DNA of 64,000 nucleotides from Anopheles merus. Lineage: Eukaryota; Arthropoda; Insecta; Diptera; Culicidae. Of this stretch, positions 50,937 through 61,075 are shown in pieces. The DNA lies in contig NC_054084.1 in assembly GCF_017562075.2 (NCBI RefSeq), positions 41,074,197 through 41,138,196 of the forward strand. The letters are read 5' to 3'. The position numbers were made by a program, and so were the translations under genes. Below the pieces are notes generated by a model. It had not been told where the DNA came from. It saw only the letters and a program-made list of their open reading frames with translations, and did not search any database. The first letter of the stretch is position 1, and each line of letters begins with the position of its first letter.

Positions 50937-53900
50937 AACGCGTTTTGCTTTTACGCTTCCTTACACTTCTTTCTATCGGCAATTCGCTAGGGTCATTTCC
51001 TTGAGCGAACGTACCGGCCATTTAAAATGCGCTCAAGTTTAGCGCACTAATGACACGCGAGTGTGCGCGAAAACAGTCTCCGAACGGTGCGTGGTTGGAG
51101 GCTGCGCAGCACAAAGATCGTTCGCGTAGAGTGCAGCAGTAATGGTGTGGGGAAGCACATTTTCGCAAGCGTGCGATTTGTAGCTGCTTGCAGAATGGTA
51201 GAACGACACCGAATGATGGAGGAGTTAAGAAAGAGAGAGAGAGAGCGGTGCCACCTTCACCGAATTTCAGCCGATTCAGCCAGCAAGCAAGTCTTTGTGT
51301 CCTGGTTTACTGAGTCACAGTCGGGCTGCTACTTACCTTTGCTCTATTTTATCATCTTTGTTTTTTTTTTTTTGAATGGTTTACAATTCCCATTGATCAC
51401 CCTATCGATATAAGCACCTTGCTGAAAACCCCAAGCGCCGAGCAAATAAACAATAAATCAAAAGATTTCGTGAAGGTAAACCATAAGCGACGAACCTCCC
51501 ATTGTAAAGCCTCGCTGCTTCTGTGGTCGACAGCGGTGGCACGAAGCAACAATTATGCGATTGCTTTAGCCACTCTGGAGGCAACGAGAGACCCTTCGCG
51601 ATAATCGGTGCCCTGGGTGGCGCCTGGTGTAATAAATTGATCGTCAATATTCAATCTCACTCTGAAGCCAGCATTCGGGCACAAGAGCATTTATGAGCAG
51701 TTGCGAGCTGTTGCGAACGGGTAGTGAAGGTGTGATATGATTAAGGATCGCTTGTTTATTAACGGGCATAAATCATACCCCGGAATGGTAGCATACATCA
51801 AACGATTTCATCAACTGCCATTCGGGAATGGTCCCCAGGCGGGAGCAACAGTTTTAAGGGCACCACAAACGAGGCCAATTAGTTTTACACAGAGCGGTAA
51901 ACGTGTGGTTGAGTTGGGAGAAGATTAAGTAGCAAATTTTCTTTTGCAATTTTATTAGCTTTAGATGATCCTGTCTCTCAGTGCTTTGTACACAACAGTT
52001 TGAAGTATTGTTCGTTTGCACAACGAGGTTTTTTTCATAATGCTGACCATGCAATTGATTGCAGCAACAAACTGCTTCGTCACAAGGTCCTCTGAGCACT
52101 TCTTAACATAGTTTCAAGTTTATGGATGAACATTTGCATGACCACTCACTGGCTAAGCTAATCACTACAAGAAAAGGGAATGGATCAGAAAAAAGATAAA
52201 CAACGATACCTCCATTGGTCAATCTGGAATGGAATGGATTGCAGCACAAGTGCATTACTACATTAATTCAAGGTGCCAGTGTCTAAGTGTATCCTCACGA
52301 TACGCTTAGGAAGGTGGTGTGAAAGTATTCAGGACTTTTAAAAGAAACCACTTTCAGTAGAGAATTAATAGCAACAATTATGTCTTTACTTTATGAGAGC
52401 AGCTTGTCTTGTACAGTTACTCAAATACCTAATGACACATCTACGTATGGTAATGATTTGTTCTGGATACGAAATATAAATTTTAAAGATACTTCCAAGA
52501 TAAATGAAATATTGTTAAATGATGTTATTTTTATTTAATGGCTTGTAATTTATGAACCCGAATAAGTAAGCCTCAGCCAATAAAATGAAACAAACATGAT
52601 TATATTACTAGGGTTTTGCTGTAAAAATTATAGTACAGGACTACATTTAATAACTTTTTTGGCTGATAAGTTGTGAATTTCAAATTGATTTTATATTGCA
52701 CGGAGAAAGATTATTTAAAATGATATCCTCTGACTTTGAGAAATTGACATCAAGATTCTGGAGTATTGTTGTCTTGAATTATATTAAAAAAATGTTTTTG
52801 AGATTTGCACAGAGTATTCATTTTTTGAAAATACTTTAAAACCAATTCAATAACAAATTTAAGAATTAATAGCATATTTTATCAATACTATTTTCGATCA
52901 AAATTTATTCGCATTTATAAAGTGCATCACACATTATAATCATATTTACCATGCCATTTCATGACTGAGCTGCACAAACGATTGATTGATCGTATCAGCT
53001 CAAGATCATCGTTACCTATCAACAGCAAAGGCTATTCTACTCACATTAAAATTAAACTTTTCTGGAAATTTATGATCAGACAATTACTATCATCCTAATG
53101 GTGTGCATGCGATCCTGTGCAAGATGCTCTCGTTGATCACGCTGTTCTTGGTGAATTTTGAAACCTCTTTTTGTGGATGCTTCAACCATCGCAATTGCAC
53201 GGCGGTAGACTAAAAGCGGAACGGTCACGGAATCATGACGGTGACGCTCTGAGGAACCAGAAAAAGAGGCCTCCTCGGCTAGAGGTCATGCCAAGACGGC
53301 AATCGATCGATTGGATCGACTCTTTTACGGATTGGCCCGGTACGATGAAGCAATCGTACCCACACCGGACACCGGTAATTCCAACGGTGAGCGGAAAAGC
53401 ACGATCAACCGCGTTACAAAGTGAAAGCCCATGCAAAGCGGAGGAGCGGAACACGGCAACCAGCATAATGCAGCAAATGTGGGACGGTTGGAAGCGCGAC
53501 TAAAATCAGGCCACCAAGTCAATAGGGAAACGACCTTGAACTGGCTGGCACAGTGTTCCTCTTACCGCATCGGTATGCTGTTTTTTTTTTTGGCTCCCGC
53601 CGGACACTTGACGCATGAAGATCGCACAAAAAGGAAGGCCTTTCCTTACAAAAATGAAATTAAAAAAAAATACGCTCAAGCAGACGAGTATGCGCGACAA
53701 ACAGCACGTCACATTGCGCGCGCGCGTGTTTCGCCAAAAAGCCCTCGGCAGGTGTGCAGTGCATAAATGAAGGGCAACGGAGGGACGGTTTTTTTTCGGA
53801 CCGTGCGAGCCGGACACAAAGCCGGCAGGGTGATGTGGGTCAACCGAAGAAGCGATGACAAATCGAAACTTGGCACAACAAAAAGCAGCTACCGTAGAGG

Positions 53901-56900
53901 ATCCTTTATTTCGGTTTTGTACCGCAACCGCAAAACGAGACAGGGTAAGCAACATGTTACGTAAATTCGGACCATAGTTTGATGCACCGGTTAATTAAGC
54001 TTTGAAGCGATGATGATGATCGGTTCAGCATACCGTGTTGTCACTGTCTGTTTTTATATTTTGCATCACAAAACCGCACGCACTCGTCCGAAAACGAAAA
54101 TCTTCATGACAAATCCCTCAGCACGGCGAAATGGGTTTAAGCTGCAACTGCGCTGGCGTAGCTCTTGGTCTTACAACATGCAATCGCTTTCATGTCAGCC
54201 GGACGACAGTTCTAAGGGGACAGTACACATAGTCGGCATAGTGGAAGCAATTACGGCAAAAGTCACTGTCAAATCCATCAGTTTCTATGCGGGACCGGTT
54301 GAGACACATTTATTTTTTGCAATCTTTTCGTTTACCACGGCGGGCATGGTATTTTGTTGATAGGAGCGTAACACAAATTGAATGGTAATTTCAGTGCTTG
54401 CTTTTCATCCAATGCTTACAACAGTTATAGCGATGGAATATAAGGCTAGGTGTGCGATAGTTGGGTTCGACATTTTGGATGCTTCCTTTCTTGCAAGATG
54501 AACTGATTCGATAACGCTATTTCATAGCAATCAAAGGAGTGGATATGAATTGAATTGTCACCTGTGGCCTTGGTATTTAGAGTACTGAGCCATTTACTAC
54601 ACTTCAAGGTAGGTGACAGCATTATTCAGCCAGTCAATTGGCGCCTATTTTAATGTTTGAAAAGCCGTTTAAAATCAAACCCCTTCGAGAATAGTCAAAA
54701 AGTGTACAGAGTATGAATCTACTTTATAATTAGCTTCGATTTAAGATGATTTTGTGAAATTGCATAAAGAGGTTTACATTCTACGCGGAGTAATTTTGTC
54801 ATTATGCTCAGATAAATTGAGCACATAAAAAAAAAGATCCTTGCCTTTCAATCCTCCAATCCAACAGTCATTTTCAAACCCTCAATAATAAGCGATCAAT
54901 ACTGATGACACCAATTCGCACCAATCCAATGAACAGCAACATCACGAGCGAAGGGATGCATCGTGTCCGCTTATGACATTTCTTTCTTCGTCACATTTGC
55001 GAATCGAAACGCTCAAGGTTACGAGGCGATGCACGATGCTCACCTCATCGAAGTGGTGCGAGCCCGCCAACTGAAGACTCCCGTCGTGCCGAGCCGGCTT
55101 ACGATCATTAGTTGACCTTTTTATTTGCTTTTTCCTACCCATACTCTTACCAGCATGATCGGGCCCGGATTAGGAGCAAATTAAAATGCTACAAAATGAG
55201 AAAATTTTCGGGCAATGCGATTTGCGAAACAACTTGCAAGGTGTTGTCCCATTCGTTTCGCGAGAAAAAATTAAACTTAAACAGCAACAGCCGATGAGAT
55301 CACGATCACTTTCCTGCTTCTCCTGCTTATGTGAAGGAAAGCGAAAGATTAAACCTCATTTATTGTCCGTCAAAATAAGTACAGCTCGTCGCGTAAACGG
55401 GTGCGATTTAATCATTCTCTTTAGGTCCGTGTATTCATAGAGCCGTGCATTGAGGCGACGACTAGCCTCCACCGACGCGCTTTCCTGCCGTTTCTTTACC
55501 GTGCATAAAATTATGCTCATGATCAACGATCCCTTGATTGCTATCGCACAGGACAGGCTAGGCGGCAGTTGGTAGCGAAGCACTGGCCGGGTATTTATTA
55601 CATAAAGTGAACTATCCGCAATGGCTGTTATTATTTCACCGCATTCTATCGCTTACCTTTCGCCCTGGGATAAGCATCAGGATCGGGTGCGCTAAACTCG
55701 TACGAGAAAATAATCTCACATAAAACCGTTTGCTCGGTGAAAAGTCTTGGTTCGAGGAAAAGATGTTGGGTTAGAAATTGTTCCACTTCAACGATAGATT
55801 GAGATCACTCAGGCGGGGGGAATTGCAGCTGCTACTGGGCTTATGCAGCTACTCTACCGGCATCTATCAATCAACCCTATTCACCCCTGTGTCCGCTACC
55901 GTAGTGTGTTGCTAAATTGATTGATCAGAATTATCAATCAGCAAAAGCCCACGACCGTGGGCGATGAAAGGACCTTAGCACCCCACGGAACGGAAAGGGT
56001 TCATTAAGTCACAGTTCAAGGTACCGTACGAATGTGTGGTGAAATGTAATCAATCATCACTAATCGATCAGATCAGCTGAAGCCCGTTGTGTTGGCCAAC
56101 CCGCCAATAGAGTCAGCGTGATTTGGACGAATCGCATGAGCTGAACCACGGCTAACGCAACGAACTCGCGACAAAATTTAATTATCCACCCTTTCAGATC
56201 CCTCAAATAAAAGGTTTCATTACTGTGAACTCCAAAAACTTAGCCTACCAATAAGCGAAATTATCACTTACTCTCTTGGCAATTAAACTATTTACTCTGC
56301 TCTGGGTTTTGACACCCATACCCAATCCGAATGCGATCGATTCAGTTTCAACCAGGCCCTTAATGTAGGCCGTTCCAAAAACGCACGTATGCAGCCCCAT
56401 TTTTCTCGATCTCGATGATGTCGGGAAACCGTACACGCGTTGTTTTTAAGCACACCAAACCAAACCAAAAACAAGCGAACGTAGCATGAAAACATGTCAG
56501 CGATCTTAAGAGAAGGCCCCTCGAACACAATCCACCTGAGCACAATGAGTTGTGGGGGCACCCTACATGGCGCTTTTCGATGCACTCTCCTGTGCTCTTG
56601 GCCCCCGGCAGAGTTGCATGCCACATTGTGCAACTACCGAAACCTCCTTCTAGAGGTACGGGTAAGGTGAACGGTTGTGGTTTTGGGCGGATCATTATTT
56701 GCCTTATGTGTCGCGGTGGGTTCGGCCACTGGGATGCTATTCATATTGCTAGGCTCCTATTCAGCTACCACACGATCGTGGATGATCAAAGGGGCATAAC
56801 AAAAATGGGGCGAAAAATAGACAAAGCTCAAAATGTTTCTCGTTGAGCCGCTTATCAACCGGTCACGATCGATGACAACGAATGCAATCTGTTTTGTTTA

Positions 56901-57001
56901 CGGTTTCATATGCTGTTTGAAGGGGGATTATGTTTTCGATTTTTGCTGCTTGTAACATGGTAAATTATTGGCTTTTCATTCCCGTTTTTTCCTCTTTCCA
57001 G

Positions 57002-59500
57002 ATACTTTTTCTCCAACGTGCTACAGTTCCAGATCTATCGCGCCCTGTGCACCGCCTCGGGTCAGTACGTACCACAGGATCCCAGCAAACCGTTGCATAA
57101 GTGTGACATCTACCGCCAACCGGCAGCCGGTAACATTCTCAAGTGAGTTGCAATCTTTCGTACTTTTTCCCCGCATAAAGCGCTTGGTGGTCATCGTACC
57201 AAAGGGAATTAAGATTAAATGTTCGATCGGCTCAGTTTTTGATTCAACCAACAGACATCATTGCGTCAGAAAGAAAGGGTTCCGAAAATGTCACTCCAGT
57301 TAATGATTGGGCGGTGTAATGTTTGGGTGATACTGCGAGGGAAAACAGACACGTGTCTGGGTTAACGAGTCAGCTAATGCTTCGCTTCACTTATTACATC
57401 AATCTTTCATCCTGGAGTGAAGTTCAGAGTGAACTATATCTTCGTACTCCGTTACATCAACTCACCGAAAAAATACACACAAAAAACTGGTTACCGGCAT
57501 TTGACAGTTTATTCAGCCATACGCCCGTTCACCAGCGTGTGCATCGATCGTCGGGTGGTTTTGTTTTAGATAATTCGTTTTTGAGCTTGATCCCGATAAT
57601 AAGGTCACGCCATCGGAAAGTGTACTAAATCCTGTTGGATACAAGTAGTCTTATCCCGTTGCTCAAGTTGTTCGAAGGTTTTGGCTACGATTAGACAGCT
57701 AAGCCAATCGATTAAAGCTCAATCAAGGTGTAACTCAACTGGTAATGAAGTGCCTTGTGATATAATAATTATGCCATCAATCCCTTCATTTTCAAATATT
57801 TCCAAGTTTGGTCTTGAAAACATAGCTGACAATTTAGTGTCACATCTGATGTCTTTTGTGAGCCTTATAGAAAAAAAAGAAACATACAATGATAGCTTAA
57901 AACCCCTAACATGGCTTAAAATGCAAACTTTTTGCATTGTTCGTTACATGTCAACTGTATTAAATGATGATACTTTAATTTAATATTTATTTTTAGAATT
58001 CCTATTGATCAAAGGTATAAAATGATAATGGTGCACCAATTTCATCAAAGATATATCAAAGTAAATTCGAGATCTCGCCATAATCCATCAAATACTATCC
58101 AAACAAGTCTTCCAAAAGTGCAAGTAAACTCTCGCTGTTATTTTAAACTGATCAACTGTTACTATGTTTGAGTTTATTGAAGACAAAATCAATCTGCTTC
58201 AATTATCCACTATCACTTCCCCTAAATTTATTTCCAAAACATTAAAAATCCTTACAACAATTTTTCGGGATAGGAGTTCTTACATACACAATTTTTGTCA
58301 TAGGTTTTCTTGTCTCTTAAGTAGATTTCAAATTTGATCATTAATTTTTCCAGTAAGTAATAATATGTTCAACAATGAAGAATATGAAATTGATTTTAAA
58401 TCGATAATTATATATTATAAAGTCTTTTGCTTAGTTTTAAAATAATACTGGCATACATATAACCATTTACAAACGAATTTCAAATTTAAAAAAAATATTC
58501 AGCTAGTATCTCCAGAATCTGTGACAGGTTTTAAACGAATAGCCTCCTTCTGCGAAGGCCATTCATCCATCGCGTTCGACTATAATTCTTCCCGTCAAGT
58601 GGATCATCTGGCGTAGAAAAGCGAAAGCAGTTTCGCGCCATGCGGCTGATCCATTGGACGGGGTAATTGCGGTTTTTTGACGTTTGATTTGCACCCGCTT
58701 GGGAACGCAGGGAAGCTAAGCAGCCACGGCGAATGCTACCACGGTTGCGTAATGCGTACCGAGACCAAGTCGTCAGCGTCGTCATTGCTGTACGCTGCTC
58801 CCGGTCACTTGGGTGCATTGAGTGCATCGCTGCAGGTGTTGCGCGTGCTGCAAAGGCAGATGGGATAAGATATTGCGCACACAGTGTAGAATGATCGTAA
58901 GTACTGCTGACTTGCGAAAATAAGAAAACACTTTAAGAACAACGCCACCGGGCAAAACACGGGGAGATCTTAATGAACACCGAATGAGCGCTCCTTATCC
59001 TTGCATTAGCGATGCCTTTTAGCGTACCTTTTGTGCGCTAACTGATCTGCTTCACGCTAGTGGCCAATTTAATTTACAACCCACACACACTGCTCTGGCA
59101 CAGTCCATTTTCTTCAATTTAACCGATCACTGATCTTTTTTTCTCTCTTCATCTTTCCCCCTTTCTGCAAATACATAGAAAGCTGATGGAACGCGGAACG
59201 TCACAGCCGTGGCAGCAGGTCCTGCAGGAGGTGATCGGCGAGGGCCGGCTGGACGGGTCGGCATTGCGTGAGTTTTTCCGACCGCTTGAGGAATGGCTGC
59301 GGAATGAGAACCTGCGCAACAACGAGTACGTCGGCTGGATCTACGATGGTGACTACTGCAAGCACAGCATCGAGACGGCCAATCTACAAGTGTTCGGTGG
59401 CTTCTACAATGTTGCAGTCGAGGTGCAGCTTACCAGCTGGCTGATGCTTATGCTGAGCTCCTGCTTGGTCGTGATGCGAACGTTCGCCAGCGTCGGCTAA
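57002..59500 (+). CDS. Angiotensin-converting-enzyme-like peptidase (family M2), last two coding exons (5' part missing)
   Basis: Exon A is 57002-57142: acceptor TTTCCAG, donor GTGAGT, 46 complete codons plus split codons at each end. Exon B is 59179-59500: acceptor ACATAG, stop TAA. The reading frame joins exactly across the 2,036-bp intron (AA+A, Lys). Exon A encodes YFFSNVLQFQIYRALC and GQYVPQDPSKPLHKCDIY, the conserved M2 block whose two Cys form a disulfide in human ACE; the loop between them is about six residues longer here than in human ACE. The first Tyr aligns with the catalytic Tyr (Tyr523 of testis ACE). Exon B carries SQPWQQVLQEVIGEG, FFRPLEEWLRNEN and GW, the usual ACE C-terminal helices. 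After the M2 domain comes a roughly 45-residue extension ending in a hydrophobic stretch (WLMLMLSSCLVVM) that could be a membrane or GPI-anchor signal. ACE enzymes are extracellular zinc dipeptidyl carboxypeptidases. The HExxH exon is not recognised upstream in this window, so activity cannot be judged. Confidence 0.88.
57143..59178 (+). other. Intron between the last two ACE coding exons
   Basis: Phase 2, GTGAGT donor and ACATAG acceptor preceded by a long pyrimidine tract. No nested gene is visible, and the 57.7-58.5 kb part is AT-rich. Confidence 0.85.
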
Positions 59501-59648
59501 GATAGATCGGTCAGGAAAGAAATGGGCCAACCAATGCCCGATGTGGTCGTTAAAGTGAGCAGGATTGTTCGTGGTTCAGTTTCAGTAAAGTGGCTTAGTT
59601 TGGTAGACAAAATGCAGAAGTAGAAGCGTTAGACGTAAGTTAAATCAT

Positions 59649-59654
59649 AATAAA
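59649..59654 (+). terminator. Poly(A) signal of the ACE-like gene
   Basis: AATAAA lies 149 nt after the ACE stop codon on the same strand, a normal position for an insect 3' end. A downstream GT-rich element was not specifically identified. Confidence 0.55.
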
Positions 59655-60873
59655 TAGAGAAAAAAACTAGACTGCCTCTTTGGAGTATGACATACGATCC
59701 AAAATGACTCGTCAAGTTCATTGTCGTCCGGTCGCTGCATCCAGGAAATCGGAACATACAGGGCCAGTCAACTTGTCCCTTGCCAGCGGCCACTGACGGA
59801 GCGCAACAATTTGCCTCAATTGAGTTGGGCCGATGGTGCGGTTGTTTTGTTTTCGCTTTTGATGGGGTGTGTCGTTTTGCTTCAGCTTCCTTAAGTGCTG
59901 CAGTAGAGATGAAACAGAGGGAGAGTTTGGCAATTGGATCCATGCCTTGAGAAGGAAGCATGGGAGCGTAGGGTTTTCTTGGAGATGATGATTCATTCCC
60001 AGACCACTTTAAAACTGGGAATAGTTTTTTTTGTATGTTTTTTATGGGGACATATGTATTTTTTTATGTGGACATATAAAGACTATTTGTGAAAGAAAAC
60101 ATTGCATTGTCGTTGCTATAGGCTAAGACTACAAATATTCTATATATCAAAAACTAATTGTAATTTTCCTTTTCCGTTTTTCTCGAAACATTTTTTCACA
60201 CTTTATATCCAAATCAAACCATAAAATTTCGAGCTTTACCACCTTACTCCTAACATACATCGTATCCGAATCACGGTGACAAATGTGTAACCTTCCAAAG
60301 GCCAGTTCACGGACTACCGTTGCCCACTTTGGACAGCAGCAACAACACACTGTTCACATGTGCTGACCTGCGTGCGTGACATCGACCCAGCGACAGTTGG
60401 AAACAACATCCCTTTAGCGGACGAGACTAGACACGGACTGGACAGGGCACGGAACACCACCGACTGCCCCGGCGCGGCCAAGATCAAGTGCATACGCATA
60501 TGGGCAGCCCTGTGTGTGTGACAGATGCAAGCCAAATGCGTCTAACGCCAACTATGCCCCGAGCCACGTTGGATCCAACTTGGAAGCGCTCAATTGAATT
60601 TGATCGTGTTTCATCTCGTTACAATTTCCGACCCAAGATGATGCTGATGATCCTTCGCGAGATTGGCAGCTCAGCTCGGGAGAAGGAAGCAGCGCGCACC
60701 GTACGCTATCAGTGTTCCGTTGACTTCTGACCGATGCGAAACGGGATAAGCGCGTGCGTGAAAGCGGTGTTGCGAGAGATTTTCTACCAGTGTTTTTGTT
60801 ATGTTATCTTTTTATTAAAAATATCTGTGGTTGGGGCAAATTTTAGAAGGAAAAAATAATCCTAAACCAGCAT
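59655..60873. other. Intergenic spacer between the ACE-like gene and the signal-peptide gene
   Basis: About 1.2 kb separate the ACE poly(A) signal from the next TATA box. I see no exon in it. It presumably carries the upstream regulatory DNA of the 60951 gene. Confidence 0.5.
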
Positions 60874-60909
60874 TATAAAAGTGACAATTCTAAGGAAGCT
60901 TGTGACAGT
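60874..60909 (+). promoter_or_regulatory. TATA/initiator core promoter of the signal-peptide gene at 60951
   Basis: TATAAAAG at 60874-60881 is followed by ACAGT at 60905-60909, whose second A (60907) is 33 nt from the first T. A 44-nt leader then reaches the ATG at 60951. The arrangement is very close to that of the two cuticular-type genes in this window. Confidence 0.55.
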
Positions 60910-60950
60910 GTTTAGTGCTTCAGAATGTGGAGTTGTTGAAACAAAAAACC

Positions 60951-61075
60951 ATGCAGCATCATCACCTCAACTACAGTCGAGTGCAGTGTGGAGCAATTTC
61001 GATTCTATTGGTGCTTCTGATCACCTCCCGTGTCTGCTCTTTGCAAGGTGACAATGTGTGCTATCGTTACGAGAG
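60951..61075 (+). CDS. First coding exon of a secreted or membrane protein, possibly EMI/Nimrod/Draper-like (continues beyond the window)
   Basis: From the ATG at 60951 the frame encodes a short basic/polar leader (MQHHHLNYSRVQC), a hydrophobic core (ISILLVLLITSRVC), and a likely cleavage site near SLQ-GD. The mature start is GDNVCYRYE, then a split codon beginning AG and the donor GTAAAC at 61076; without splicing the frame stops at once (TAA), which supports the donor. The pattern x-N-V-C-x-x-x-E-(S) resembles the beginning of the EMI domain in Draper, MEGF10 and NimA, where NVC is followed by a Glu-Ser/aromatic motif. Those are phagocytic or engulfment receptors of blood cells and glia. 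Only about ten mature residues are visible, so the family call is tentative, while the signal peptide and promoter are well supported. The next exon was not found before 64000. Confidence 0.55.

Larger units (their letters stand above)
41893..57001. other. 15-kb stretch upstream of the ACE exons, no coding exon recognised
   Basis: I looked specifically for the missing M2 peptidase exons (HExxH, WW, downstream Glu block) and did not find them. The stretch holds the microsatellites and retroelement tail listed separately and an AT-rich block at 52.1-53.1 kb. At least part of it is probably ACE intron. Confidence 0.5.
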
